Assembly (NCBI GenBank): GCA_018902385.1
Contig: JABSSW010000018.1
Span: 186,001 to 250,000 of the forward strand
Length of the DNA stretch: 64,000 nt
Direction: 5' to 3'
From: Physcia stellaris
Taxonomy: Eukaryota; Ascomycota; Lecanoromycetes; Caliciales; Physciaceae
The notes beneath the pieces are model-generated. The model was given only the letters and a program-made list of their open reading frames with translations. It searched no databases and was not told where the DNA came from. The position numbers and the translations under genes are program-made. Of the stretch, positions 33,220-46,900 are shown one piece after another; position 1 is the first letter of the stretch, and the number at the start of each line of letters is the position of its first letter.

Positions 33220-35433
33220 TTACATCCTCACCAAACCCAAAGAAACAGTAACCAAAATCGCGAGGGTAGTCTCAAACCGTCCCCACCGCCCCAAGACACC
33301 GCTCAAAGGGTTCTCTCTTCCCAGCGACGCAGCGCTGCTCGAGTCTCCACTGACAGCCCCCGCGCTCGCCTTTGGCGTGCCCGTCGCGCTTGCGGTAGAA
33401 GTCGGGCTCCCAAAAGTCTTTGCCGCGGCATCAAAGCTAAAGCACGCCGTCGGCAACGGGAACCCGGTCGACCAAAAGGTATGCGATACCGAATCACCGA
33501 CATGAAAGCTGCCAGCTTCAACATTCACCTCCCCCACGGCCCCCACAGCGAGATCAACTTCGGACGTCAAATGGGTGAGGCTGCCGAAGATGTCGTCTAG
33601 TGCGCCGCCGAGAGCGCTGGTGTCGTTGTTGTTGTTGGAGGAAACGGCTTCGGGCTCGCATTTGGAGTTCACGTTTGCCACTTGTGCGACGGTGGCTGAG
33701 ACAGAGGGGAGGGTCAAGAATGCACCGGCACCGGCCGTACCGTCACCGTCGAAGACGCTGATGCCCATCAGGAGCTTTGGGATGAATGCGGCAGAGAGGG
33801 TTAGGGCAATGTCGTTGAAGGCGGCTTGGAATGGGAGAGCGGTTATCGTAGTATCGCCGCTGAAGAGTGTTAGGTTGGAGTTAGTGGTGAGAGAGAAGGG
33901 GAGAGGATGACTCACAAGCCGGTCATGGAGGAATTCGTGAGATTGCCAATGTTGAGGGTGATCGAGGAATTGTTGGGTACCTTCAAGTCTGCTTTAGCAT
34001 GTTCGTGCTAACAAGTGCAGATCTGCACAGGGCGGAGGTGGCTTACTGTAAGATCGAAACCATAGGTAAAATTCAAGTCCGCAGCCACCTTAGCTCCTAA
34101 AACCAGATTCGGACTAAAGATCGGACCCACAGAGGCAACTTTTGGGATCTGCGGCGTGTCAGTACCTTTGGCTGAGAATGCTTGTGGGCAGACGACTAAC
34201 CTGCCAGGGTGTGAGAGTGATGTTCGGAAAAGGAACGTTGTACGTGCGAAGATCCGCTGACCGCGTTACAGCGTTCTCGAGTTCGATGTGCGCGGCGAAA
34301 TCGCGAACGTTAAATTCGATGAAACCGTGCTCGAAGAAGTTGACGATGTTCTGTGTTGTGTTTACGATGCCACGCTTGAATATACTATCATCTGATTCAT
34401 TATTTCTGAGGCTGAAAGTTCCCTGTGATAGTTCAATGTTGCCTTTAGCCGTGCAATTCTTACAACCAAAGCTGATCCCTTGCGGGACATAGGGCCCATG
34501 AAGCGTCGCGCTGTCTACTCCAGGAAAATCTGGGGGCAATATGGTGGTATCTTGGTAGCTCAAGTCGATGCTTTCCGTGACCTCATGGATCGATGGGGTG
34601 GGGCTCGAAGATGGAAGCACTGGGAATGCAGCAGAGGGATTGACAGTTGCAGTAGCGGTGGATTGTTGCCTTTTTCGAAGTCCATCAAATTTACGTAGGC
34701 TGAGATCTCCGCTATTGGTACCAAAATCTACCTTCATGGATCGATAGCTATCCTTCCAGGCAATGGGAGTCGCAAACATCTCCATCCGGTAAATGAGTAG
34801 ATCAGTAGTGAAATGAGACACACTAGATCGAAGAGATTAGAAGTAATCAAGAACGACCACCCGGGGTGAGCTTACAGTCGCATGCTACGTTCCCCATCAA
34901 GGTCACAGCCCTCGTGAGACGTAATGAGAAGAAAATCGTTAACGCCTTCAATGTGCCTATGGACCTCGTTAAGGGCATCTAGCGTAGCAAAATCCAGAAC
35001 AAGTCCTTCGTTAGAGCATTCAATTTGGTCGATATGGTGTTCCAGCGTCTCGAGGGCTAGAGTCGGCCGCTTTGCTGACATTGTAATGCGAGCGCCGAAT
35101 GGAGCAGCTTGGCCACTAAGAGACTCTAGCGTTGGTTCAGCATTTAGACTATGATGTAGAGGGGGTAAGGTGTGAGATAGACGGCGTTAAGGTTGAAGGA
35201 GAAAAGACATCAGACCATCAGGAGGTCGACTTACCTTCTATATAGTGTAGTTCGTGGTCATGACGGAGAGCCGACTCTGTATCTCGAGACTTGATAGACA
35301 TTTTGGAGTGAGCAGCTGCTAGACGGCGGGCAGGTGCTCCTCTACTCAAGCCGTTTTGATCTGATTCCACAGCCCATGACCCGGCAGCACTTGCAAGAAG
35401 GCAGGCCACCCAGAATGGTGAGAGAAAACGCAT
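33220..35433 (-). CDS. secreted GPI-anchor-type protein, DUF7029/DUF7223-like (625 aa)
   Basis: Six exons: 35433-35235, 35125-34876, 34822-34201, 34148-34047, 33980-33916 and 33859-33220. All introns are GT-AG (52 to 109 nt) and the frame closes to 625 codons plus stop. Signal peptide MRFLSPFWVACLLASAAGSWA is followed by an N-terminal domain containing ALNEVHRHIEGVNDFLLITS and GCDLDGERS, then a beta-rich middle with many N-x-S/T sites. The C-terminus has a Ser-rich stretch and a hydrophobic tail (FETTLAILVTVSLGLVRM) typical of a GPI-attachment signal. This layout matches fungal DUF7029 plus DUF7223 surface proteins as far as I remember that family; their function is unknown. Expected location is cell wall or plasma-membrane exterior. 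Confidence 0.75.
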
Positions 35434-36549
35434 GATGACTGTACAGGGATGAGAGAGTAAAGTGGACAAGATTATTATAAAAGACTAATTCTGTGCTTTC
35501 AAAATGTTTGTGATATTGCTGTTGCAGTAGTTGAAGACAGTAAAGGGTGTCAAAGGGAGAAGCATAGGAGACTTTATATTGACATTGTCACGATCCAGCC
35601 TTGCAACAGTCTTGCCTTCCTGAAGGTCGAGATCAGGATCAACCCGCCGCAGAGCTGCAGCTCAAAATACATAAAACTTTATAGATAGTAGGGAATGGAG
35701 AGTTGGGATCGGGAACGTGCATTTTCGTCATAGTTGCACAGCCCTTATGCTAGCTGCCAATGGAGGCAGGGCCAAGAGTGTGTACTCGAGTATATGCACA
35801 ATCCTCGATGAGGTATGACCTGTTCCTCGCCAGTTTCAAATGGTGGTGCGCAAAGAGAGGGGAGACGACGATCAGATATTGGCTGTACTTGACACCGAGT
35901 TCTGGCACGGCAGTAGGACTGTAACACGGCCGAGCGTGGATTGTATCCGAGCCGCAAGGCTTGACACGCCATCTTGACCTCGACAGCGCTTAGGTGCAGA
36001 GTGACAACGACTGCAGTGGTATGGTGCTGCGAGCTGGGAGTCTTTCGCCAAATGTAAAGTAGATTTTAAGAGACAAGGTTGAATATAGTATTTTTTGTTG
36101 GAAACTCTGCGAATAGGGCTTTAGCATCATCGTCAGCAATCCTGCCCGCAACGGCATCCAGCATGAAAGACTCTTAGACTACGCAGGATTCCTTCAGCTG
36201 ATCAGCACAACGCAGCCTCGCCGACGATGCAAAGAGGGTAGGATTCGGGAAAGGCGCACGGTTGGGGGTTTCAGGAAGCCCTCAGCCGGTTTGAGATGGG
36301 TCTTGGCTACTTCTAAATCACGTGCGAGGCTTGCGTCCCTACTAGTCCGGAAACAGCTTGTGAACTTTGCTTACCTAATTTCTTGGCATCAAAGGTGAAT
36401 CCTGGCTTCCGTGTACATGCCGACAAATGCATTCATAACGAGTGTTGGAACAACCCGATTGATCAACCGATGTATCGTGAGGATTAATCCACTCCTCCGT
36501 TCCTTGCCTCTACCCTTAATAACCACATCTACCGTTGAGAACTCCCTAA
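35434..36549. other. divergent spacer between GPI-type gene and SPT5
   Basis: Carries the promoters of the minus-strand GPI-type gene and of SPT5. No additional gene or repeat recognised. Confidence 0.5.
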
Positions 36550-39500
36550 ATGGCTTCACTCCTGGATCACGATTTTGGCTCGGAATCTGAGGATGACAAC
36601 TTCAATCCTGCACCAGCCGATGAATCCGACAACGACGCTGCGGATGGTTCTGACGCCGAAGTGAGCATCAAGCGGAGCGTTAATGAGCGACGAAGGTCCT
36701 CTGTCGGTAGCAATACCCCGCCTGAAAGCCGTAAGAAGAAGTCGAATGGACGTGAAAGGGCGGGCCACGGGCCTAACGGGGCAGGTGTCAACGGAGATCA
36801 GGAAGACGATGAGGAAGTGAATGGTTCAGCCCATGACGATGACGACGAAGAAGAGGACGAGGAGGATGACGACGATGAGGAGGCAGTTACAGTATGATCT
36901 TATATCTATTACTACGCTTCTAATTTTCTAAAAGACTCACAGGGCCGCCCGAGAAAGAGATTACGCCGGGACCCACGAAATCAGTATCTCGATGTGGAAG
37001 CCGAAGTAGATGAAGACGAGGATGAGGACAATGACGAGGATGAGGAAGGCCAAGGGGATCCCTTTATCGCTGACATCCACCCTGACGATCTCGACGAACT
37101 ACCTGCCGGAGCTGAAAAAGACGACCGTCGACACCGTGAACTTGATCGGCAGCGTGACCAGGCTTTACAAATGGATGCAGAGGAGCAGGCGGAGATTTTG
37201 AAGGAGAAATACGGCAGATCGGCACGTCCTGGAGCCAGTACTGCAATAATCACACCACGGCGATATCTTCTGCCAGGCGTCTCAGACCCAAGTATCTGGG
37301 CTGTCAAATGTAAGCCTGGAAAAGAAAAGGAGTTGATATTTGCGATCACGAAGAGACGGGAGGAGCGAGCCCATACCAGAGCTCCAATACCCATTATTTG
37401 CGCCTTCGAGCGTGCTGCTATGCCTGGTTATGTGTACATTGAAGCTCCAAAGCAAGCGGATGTCTTCGCTGCCCTCGATGGCGTCAGCAACATCTATCCA
37501 AGGACCAAAATCCTACTTGTTCCAATCAAAGAAAGGCCTGATCTCTTACGCGTAATCAAAAATAAGGAGCTACATCCTGGTGAGTATGTGCGAATAAAGC
37601 GAGGTCTATATGCCGGCGATTTGGCCGCGATCGAGGACACTGAAGTCAACGGCAATGAAGTCTCTTTACGGCTTGTACCCCGCCTCAGCTACGGTCTGGA
37701 AGAAGACAACAAGGCCCCAATGGTCACTGGAACCATCAACGCTGCAGACAGGAAACGGAAAGCTGGACCTAATAAATTAGCCACAAGGCCGCCTCAACGT
37801 CTATTTAGCGAGGTTGAAGCAAAGAAGAAGCATGCAAAGCATCTGTCACACAATACGTCTACGTCTGAGAAGAAGCAGTGGACATACTATGGCAAGATAT
37901 ACGTGAACGGATTCCTTCTTGATGATTACAAGATACAAAACGTCCAGACCGAGAACGTTAATCCCAAGCTTGAGGAGGTGACTATGTTCACACAGGGAGG
38001 CGCAGATGGAACGGAAAACTTAGATTTGGCAGCTCTGGCTGCCAGTCTGAAAAACACCACTTCCAATGAAAGCTATCTTCCGGGTGATGTCGTGGAAGTA
38101 TATGATGGCGAGCAGCAGGGGGTCTATGGCAAAGCAGTCGCTGTTACCGGAGATATCGTCACTCTGAGTGTCATCGAAGGAGACCTCAAGGGCCAGAAAA
38201 TAGAAGTGCCCGTCAAAGCTCTTCGCAAACGCTTCAAGGAAGGCGACCATGTCAAAGTCATTGGCGGAAGTCGTTACCGCGACGAAGTTGGTATGGTTGT
38301 AAGGATCAAGAACGACAATATCACAATCCTGAGCGATCTCAGCATGCAAGAGATAACAGTCTTCAGTAAAGACTTAAGAGAAGCAAGCGACTCTGGTGGT
38401 GCTGGGGTTCTCAGTCAATACGACATACACGACCTTGTTCAATTAGAGTAAGTCTTTTCTCAAAGTTAATCAACATTTTGAAGCTAAATACAGTACAGTC
38501 CGGCCACAGTTGCTTGTGTTACCAAAGTTGATCGAGAGTCATTGCGCGTATTGGATCAGAATGGCTCTGTCCGAGCGGTAATGCCATCACAAATCTCCAA
38601 CAAGCTTGAAAGACGGCGACATGCTGTAGCGACAGATCGCGATGGCTCCGAAATTCGGATTGATGATACAGTTCGCGAAGTTGGTGGCGAAGGGAAGCAA
38701 GGAGTCATTATACATATCTATCGCTCATATATCTTCATCTATAATCGCGAGCAGGCCGAGAATTCGGGAACGTCAGTCCTCCGTGCTACTAATGTCAAAA
38801 CGGTTGCGGCAAAGGGGGGTCGAGTTGCGCAAGCCAGCAGTGGGCCCGATCTGACAAAGATGAATCCTGCACTCCAGAGGAACGGGATGAACGGTATCAA
38901 TGGCGCTAACGGTATGCCTCCACCTAAGTCTTTCGGTCGAGATCGCGCATTGGGTCAGACCGTCACTATTCGAAAGGGTGCATATAAAGGCCTACTTGGG
39001 ATAGTCAAAGACACAACAGATACCGAAGCCCGGGTGGAGCTGCACACAAAGTCCAAAACAGTCACTGTTCCTAAGGAGGTCCTCAGCTTCAAGGAGTATG
39101 TTCATTGTATTCTCCCGAAACGCTTCTGCTAACATCCGGTTTAGTCCCATTACCGGACAGTCAATGGACTACAGTCGTTTCTCTGGCTTCCGCGGCCGTG
39201 GCGGCGGCCGTGCTGGCTTTGCTGGTGCAGGTTTGTCTTCGCGAATCCCAGACGGTGGCCGGACGCCAATGGGTGTCGCTCAAGGCGGGCGTACACCAGC
39301 TTGGGAGATGGCTGCGGGAGGTCGAAGTAAGTTTAATCAACTGAAGTCAAAATTCGTTATCGCTGACGAGCGCAGCACCTGCGCATGGAACCTCATCTGC
39401 CCGGACGCCTGCGTGGCAGCAAAGTGGTATGTCTGGAGGACGAACTCCGGCATACGGAGGTGGAGGCGGAGGTGGCGCCACCGTGAACCCTTATGCCGAC

Positions 39501-40015
39501 GGCTCTCGAACAGCTTATGGTGGTCTGGGAGGAGTATGTTCCCTCTTTGCACTCCTCTTCGGTTGAGAGAAACGATGCTAACTTAGCTAAAGCGGACACC
39601 TGCCTGGGATCCTTCATCGCGAACATCATACGGGGGCGCTACAAACGACCCATTTTCCTCATCACGCACACCAGCATATGAACCCTCAGCTCGTACGCCA
39701 GCTTACGCATCATCGTCTTCTTATAATAACGACCCATACTCCTCGTTTCACCAGACCTCTTCAAACACAGCTTCCAACGATCCTCGGAATGCTCGAGCTG
39801 CGTATGACGCACCTACACCTGCTGCGGCGCCAACGCCCTCAGCTTCTGGCTTGGCAGCGAACGGAAACGCATACAGCGCGTCGACGCCTGCCGCAGCAGC
39901 GGCAACGCCGTATGGTGGAGATGTTGAAACACCGTACAGCGGGCAGCCGGAGACGCCAGGATGGGGAGCGGGCGAGGACGGTCCAAGGTATGATGAGGGG
40001 ACACCTAGCCCCTGA
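36550..40015 (+). CDS. SPT5: transcription elongation factor SPT5 (1068 aa)
   Basis: Six exons: 36550-36891, 36943-38447, 38499-39095, 39145-39326, 39376-39533 and 39593-40015; five introns of 49-59 nt, phases consistent. With Spt4 it forms the DSIF clamp on RNA polymerase II that keeps elongation processive and couples it to RNA processing. Order: a very acidic N-terminus, GRPRKR basic patch, NGN domain ([39 protein letters not shown]), then several KOW modules ([78 protein letters not shown]). The C-terminal region has TP-containing repeats (GGRTPMG, GGRTPAW, SRTPAY, ARTPAY), the likely substrate of elongation kinases. The repeats are spread over four exons. Nuclear protein. Confidence 0.95.
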
Positions 40016-40783
40016 TTTATGAGTTACAGGCTTGCTACTGATCTTTCGAACTGTAACATTAACAACCAGCATTCGCGACAAGTGCGAATGGAAGACATTG
40101 AACAACCTGAAGGTCTGCTAAAGTAGCTTGTCTGAAAGAAGACTGCGAGTCATGTGCCTTTCCGGACGGTTCTCCGCAGTGGATCCAAGCTAAGGGAAAG
40201 TATCAGATGATGCTTGAGTATAACTCTAAATTCCTCGATTCAGGGAAGTGACTGGGATATCGCACTCATCAGTCTGAAAAGCGTGAATAATACTACACTT
40301 GGCCGTCAGGCCCGTTGTTGGGCGGCACATGCACCATTGTTCTCCCCACGAGATCACACTCGATGACTCGCTTTGACGTGTGAGACAAAGAGCATGTTTT
40401 CACATGAAGATTGCTCGAGTCAAGGATAGCAGATGATTCGCATTTGTACGAGGTAGCTTTTAAAGTTAGACTGAAGACGTGAACCTTGATCTGCACCACT
40501 GGTAGGCTAGAAGCCTGCATGTCCATTCCCAATCCATGACCTGGCATTGTCCGCCGGAGATAACTGCTACCACCCGGAAATACGGAGCACACCGCCGTCC
40601 GATTCCCTAAGAATACCAGACATCCACCCCCACGCTTCCACGTAGCAACTTCCTTGTGATCCTACTACCATTCTTGCTTCTTTTCTCTATTAATTACCTA
40701 CCTAACACCCACGCATTCCCCCAACTCAAGGCCCCTCACAGCTTCTCTGAAGTCAGATATTAATCCCGAATGGATTCAACATC
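40016..40783. other. spacer between SPT5 and the lipase
   Basis: 3' end of SPT5 and promoter of the lipase gene. A pyrimidine-rich tract precedes the lipase start (about 40670-40690). No other feature seen. Confidence 0.5.
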
Positions 40784-43320
40784 ATGTCCATACTCCAGCC
40801 CTCAACCATCCTTCACGGTGTCAGCTTCGGCCACGGAACCAAATCAGACCCGGTGACATGGGATGGGATATCTCAGGCTGCTCCAAAGCAGCTACGCACC
40901 AAGAGCTCAATCGCCAATCTAATCCAATTCGTACGACACCCTGTCGAAAATGTGGCCGACACTTTGGATACCTGGTGGGACGGCTACTCGAAGGAAGAAA
41001 GGGCTCGAAAGCGAAGCCTAGATGAGAAGAAGCAGATTCTCTACTTGAGATTGAGGGAGGTATGAACGGAGACCCGCCTCCGAAAGTCACCATGTTGGAA
41101 GGCTAATGCCATGTCCAGGCTACAAAACTCGACGATTGGCAGGCCGCGGCCACGGCGTTGGACAACATCGAGGGCAACAATGAATGGAAGTCAATACCTG
41201 AGTCTCCGGACTACAATGCAGTACTCGTCGAGACCCGACTGAAGCAAATGGACGAAGCTCGCATCAGCTGCGATATTGGGCGTATGCTGTTCCTGATACG
41301 AACTTCTTTGTCGAGAGGGCTGGGGGATATGGGTAATCTGAAGCTGTATAAACATACGCACATTGGCACTAAGAATCTCATCGAGCGCTACATCAACTCT
41401 GCGCTATCCACGCTGGACGCTTTGTTGGACGTTTCGGCCAAAGCAAAATGTGACGGATTGGAATCAAAATACATCCTAGAGCAGGTCTTGTCCTCAAGAC
41501 AGGCGTTTGGTAGGAGTGCGTTGCTCTTGTCTGGAGGAGGCACATTCGGTATGAATCACATTGGAGTCATCAAAGCTCTTTGGGAAGCCAGCTTGCTGCC
41601 TCGGATCATCTCCGGTGCGTCAGCAGGAAGCATCGTTTGCGCCGTGCTGTGCACTCGGACTGAGGAAGAGATGCCAGAGCTTATCGCGAGTTTCTGCGAT
41701 GGGGACCTCGCAGTATTCGAAGAGGAGGGAAATGAGGAGAAATTAGTCCGTAAGGTCGCACGCTTTCTCAAATTTGGGGCACTATTCGATATATCCCACC
41801 TCATCAGGGTCATGAGAGATCTACTCGGTGAGATGACGTTCCAAGAAGCTTACAACAGAACAAGAAAGATCTTGAACATCTGCGTATCCAGCGCCAGCCT
41901 CTACGAGCTGCCTCGACTACTCAACTATATTACGGCGCCTAATGTTCTCATTTGGTCTGCAGTTGCTGCCTCTTGTTCCGTTCCCCTTATTTTCTCATCC
42001 GCTAGCATTCTTGCAAAGGATCCAAAGACTGGCGAAGCTGTACCTTGGAACCCTTCGCCGCAACGCTGGATCGATGGATCCGTCGACAATGATCTTCCAA
42101 TGACCAGACTCGCGGAGATGTTCAATGTCAATCACTTCATCGTTTCCCAAGTCAATCCACATGTTGTCCCCTTCTTAGTCAAAGAGGAAGAATCAATAGC
42201 TCAAGAAGCTCAGCACGATTGTGGGACTGTAGCCGCGGGGCCCTCATGGCTCAATAGCGCCGCCCAATTGGCGAAAAGCGAAGCTTTGCACCGTATGCAT
42301 ACTCTGGCTGAGGTCGGCATCTTCCCCAACACTCTGGGCAAAGTCATTTCCGTCCTCAGCCAGAAGTACTCCGGCGACATAACCATCATGCCCGAGATCT
42401 CCTACGCCGACTTCCCTCGGATCCTCGCGAACCCCACTCCAGAGTTCATGCACCACGCCATGCTTTGCGGCGAACGAGCAACGTGGCCAAAGCTGAGCCG
42501 AATAAAGAACCACTGCGCCATAGAGCTTGCCCTCGACGACGCCGTCCAGAAACTCCGAGCACGCGTCGCCTTCAGCCCCAGCCAAGTCGATCTCCGACTC
42601 GGCCACTCGCGCTCCGTCTCCGACAACAAGAAAGCCGGCCGTGGGCGAGGCAAGATACGAAAACGACCACTATCCCAAACCGACGTCTCGGATCCAATGC
42701 AGAAACAGCGCTCCTCCAAAGCCACTCCACCAAAGAAACCCCTCAGCATCAACACCGTGCTATCGCCCTCCCGCCCGTCACCCGTCTCATCCTCGGCAAT
42801 ACCCATACAGGCATCAACCGCCCCCCTCCGCCATCCGCCCATGGTTCTCCACGACCTCACCTCCTCAGGCGCCGAGACTTCCAATCTCCCAACTTCAGCC
42901 TCCTCGTCATCATCTCCCTACTCCTCGCCCACCGAATCCCCAGCCTCCCCTCGCTCGCCTGCGCTGGGCCCGGTATCCCGGTCTCAGCCCGCGACTCCGC
43001 ACCCCTCTCACATCAAACTACCGAGTCCTTTCCTGGCAGTCCCCCAGCGGAGCCCGACGCCCCCGGCGGTGATCGGCATGACGCTCGGTGCGCTGTCGAT
43101 GACGCCGAGGAATCCATCGATTGCGTCCGCGCCCGTGGGCATGGGGGCTTCGGTGGAGGGGAGGTATAAGAAGCTGTTTCACTCCCGATCTTCTGGTTCT
43201 GTTAGAGATAAACATGCGGAGCAAGAGCAGGAGCACAATGAGTCGGATGATGGGGATGGAAGTCATCTTTCCTTGGTGGGTGGGAAGCGGGAAGCGCGAT
43301 GGAGGCGCGTTGGAGATTGA
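40784..43320 (+). CDS. patatin-type triacylglycerol lipase, Tgl3/4/5 family (825 aa)
   Basis: Exons 40784-41059 and 41119-43320 (59-nt intron). It hydrolyses storage triacylglycerol (and possibly lysophospholipid) at lipid droplets. The N-terminal domain (DTWWDGYSKEERARKR..LDDWQAAATALD) is the one that precedes the catalytic core in fungal Tgl lipases. The core has the oxyanion loop LLSGGGTFG, nucleophile Ser260 in ISGASAGS (G-x-S-x-G) and the dyad Asp411 in RWIDGSVDNDLP. FNVNHFIVSQVNPHV follows as usual. The last ~190 residues are Ser/Pro-rich and disordered, with a basic patch (GRGRGKIRKR). Which of Tgl3, Tgl4 or Tgl5 it matches cannot be decided by eye. Confidence 0.92.
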
Positions 43321-43977
43321 TGGCCCTGCGATCAGGGGCGTTGGGGGCGGGGCTGGGATTTTGGGGCAGGGCATATGTGTTTCCTTCTTTTGAAGCGTTC
43401 GAGCGTCGGGGTTACGGTTTGGTTCGGTAGGGCATGGGATTTTGGATCTGGGACAGATTGAAGGGGGTGGGATGGGATGGGAATGGCAAGGGCATATGGA
43501 AACGATTAAGGAAGGGAAGGGCACAAGAAATTTTGCATGCATGGCGTTCAGGTACGAAACCACTGTTCACGCATATTTTACGGGGTTGAGCGGGAAAGCG
43601 CTGCAGTAAGGTAGCTTGATGTAAGTACACTTGAATCCACAGGTTCAGAGAACGAAAGAGCACTCAAGACTTTAAGCTTCCTCTCCTCTGCGAATGATAG
43701 TACCGCTGAATCTATATCGAAGAATCACTCGTTATCAGACAAGGCCTTGGTATCAAAGAAACGCCGAAACCCAAATGCCAGATGCCCCCAAGAACCTCTA
43801 CTCACTCCAAACTTTTTCGTTTCTTCGTCCCTAGAGTATTGTGGGTACTTAGGTATTCCCCAATCGAACCCGAACAGCTATGCATCCCTTCCCCTCTTTC
43901 CCTTACACGAAAAACGCCAGATACCTATACTCCAACTATCGTTACTCAACACTGTGAGAGGATCTGTCGTTATAAGA
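43321..43977. other. convergent 3' spacer
   Basis: Between the 3' ends of the lipase (+) and FAB1 (-). The short ORFs show no motifs. Confidence 0.5.
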
Positions 43978-46900
43978 TCAGGCATGCGAGACCTGTGCCT
44001 CGGTCTCCTGCTCCTTCCCACCGCTCACATCCTCCATATTCATCGGCCTCATCTCATTGCGCTGGGACGCGAAATGATGCCAGCAGCTGTACTCGCATTA
44101 GCCTCGTTCCCTTTCACCTAACAGCCATGCATGGCAAATAACAGAAATGGGAGTGGAAATTGAAGACTTACTTCGGCGCCTGCAACACATACCGCCCCAT
44201 CGCCTCCCTGAACCGATTCTTATAATCCCTCGGACTCGTCACCGTCGGTTTATTCTTGCCGCGGTCTTTGATCCAGAACTCCAGCTTCTTGTCCCAGGTG
44301 TAGGTGCGGATGCAATCGATGATGCCCACGACCAGCTCCTTGCGCTCTTCGTCGATGGCGATCATGAGGGAGTAGTCCATGACGTTCTGCTTCGAGAGGA
44401 AGAGCGTATCGTTCCAGACGCTTGCTCTCAGGAGCTTCTTGCTGTGCTCGCGGCTGAAGAGGGGGGATTCGTAGATGAACTCCACCATGTTCTCGTCGAG
44501 GAGGACTTCGTTCTGTTCGCCCGTGGATTGGATGCGGCGGTTGCGCATTGAGCCTTTGAGATCGAAGATGCGCGTGGGCGAGCGGTCGTAGAAGAGGTTC
44601 TCCATCACGAGCAGGAACCAGTTGAATTCGACACCCGTGACGGGGTTCTTGATGATGATTTGGTAGAAACCTAGCATCTTGGCGATGGCGGAGGGGAGGT
44701 CGTGGAAGAGCGATTCGGACATGATCTGGAAGTATGCGGGCGCGAAGCGGAGGAAGGCTTGGGTTTCAATGGCGGAGAGGGACTTTAGGACGAAGCGGTC
44801 GTCCAGTGTCTTGAGAAAGACGGATTTAGTTTTGCCGCCTTTGGAGTCCCATTTCAAGCAGCGGGAGAGGGACTCGACGATGCGTTCGGAGACGCCGCAT
44901 TTCCTGCGTACGGCGTCGAATTGCTCGGCGAAAAAGACTTTGCAAAGCATTTTAGCAGAACCCTCCTGGAACTGGAACTTGAGGTGAGTCCCCGTTGAAC
45001 GGATCAGAGAACGCTCTACTTGTATCTGTTCATCACTGTCGCTTGACTGCTCCCGTGAGTCGTCTTGGCTTTCTGATTCAGGCCATCCCGCGGTTCCTTC
45101 GGATATGAGCCGTAACTTTGCTTGGTAATCCTCTGAGCCTAATGCGAATGCGATGAGGGAGCTAGGCTCGTCTTCGCGAACAATGATATCTGAGTCGGCG
45201 AAAATATGATCTGATGCATTAAGTGGGTAGTCGAGAGCTTGCCAGCCACTGGCAGATCGTTCCGCCCAGAAATTGGTGAGCATTTTCATCAGAGAGCTTT
45301 TCTCATGCTTTGGTAGATCCAGCTTTAGATCGAGCTGTGCTTCCGCCGGAGTCAGGGCATGATGCTCTTCTGCTGTCCCAGGAACCTGTATGTCTTCCAA
45401 TAAAGAATGATCATCTTCAGGCCGTTGGCTCTCACCCTCGGTGTCAGACCCAAGGTGACTGTCGAGTTGGTGGTTCTCCTCTGTTTCTGTAGTCTCTGCA
45501 GTCGTATCTTCTGCATGAAAACCTTCCCCTGGAGTTTGCGAGTCCACATTATTGGCCATATGATCGGCAGTTGTTGAAGTCTCTTCACGTTCTACTTGAG
45601 AGGGATCCGAGGACATCAAATCTTCATCGGATGGTTCTCTTTCTTCAACGGCTTCATGCACATTACGATAGATCTCGACAATAGGCTTCGATGCTGCCAT
45701 TGGATATACTCTAGATCTTCGGTTTTTCGCAGCCTTTTGCCGGCGTTCTCGGAGGCGTTCCTTCTCAAATTCGCGACTCAGCTGCTCAAAATGCTTCGCA
45801 AGGCTAGAAACCTTGGAATCCGCTCTTCGGCTAGCAATGGACCGAGGAATCATTGAATGTGAAGCAATACCACTAGATTTCACTGCACCGAGCAGACTTC
45901 GATCAGAGTGTCGTTTTTCTGTTGATTTCGACACTGTCCCAGTTGCAACGGATAAGCCATGGAGCTCCGCTACCCTCTTGCTTTGGTCTTCCGTGTGAGA
46001 TGTCTGTGCTAGTCCAGATGAATGCTGGCCACTTGTACTACCAGTCTCCTTTCTAAAGTGTGAGGGGTGAGATTGGGTGCGAATTAAGGGGGTGACAAAT
46101 TTGGCCCTGAGCGCCTCTGATGGCCTTCGATTGGTCGAGGAATCCCTGAGCTTTTATTGTGATCGGTGAACGCGAAATCTTTCGAGACTGGGTCATCTGC
46201 TGATCTTCGTTGTTGTGGCACAATGATCACAGGCAAATCTGACGGTTCGGAAGAGGACGGGATGTCTGGTGGCTGAATGTCAAGGTCTTTAGATGGGCCT
46301 CCATCACCAATTCCTGTAGTTTCACCTATGCTTCCTGAAAGCTTTGAAGAGACAGCTAGATCTAGATGAGGGACGTCGTGAGGTTTCAGTCTTTCCAGAT
46401 CTCCGACAGTTGCCTGCACTTTATCAGAGTCAGTAAGCGGCACTGCTGAAGCAGGTGCACTTTGATGGTGATCTGAAAGACAAATAGGCGCTTGGTGGGG
46501 ATAGGAACCATCCTTTTTTACGACCGAAGCAAGCATGTCGTGAGCTTTTTCTGGTGACATCTTTCGTGTCTGTGGCGCAAGAGCTGTTGTTTCCTCTGAT
46601 GAAGCCTTCTCCGAGAGCGACTCTTCAGGTGTTAGAACGTTTGCACTATCACTAGGTGTTATCGGTACGTTGGATTCTTCTCGCTCCAAGAATATCTTCC
46701 GCAATTGAAGGGTGGCTAATCGTCGAATGTCTTTTTCCGAAGGAAAATAGTTTCGATCAAATTCTGCGAATGCATTGTCCCATTCTGCAACCTTTTCCTG
46801 GGTAAAGCGGATGGCCCTGTTCAAGGGAATAATCTCATAATATTTTGCATTCATATACTTGTCCTGCAATTTTTGGATCAATGCTTCGTGCTCTTCATTT

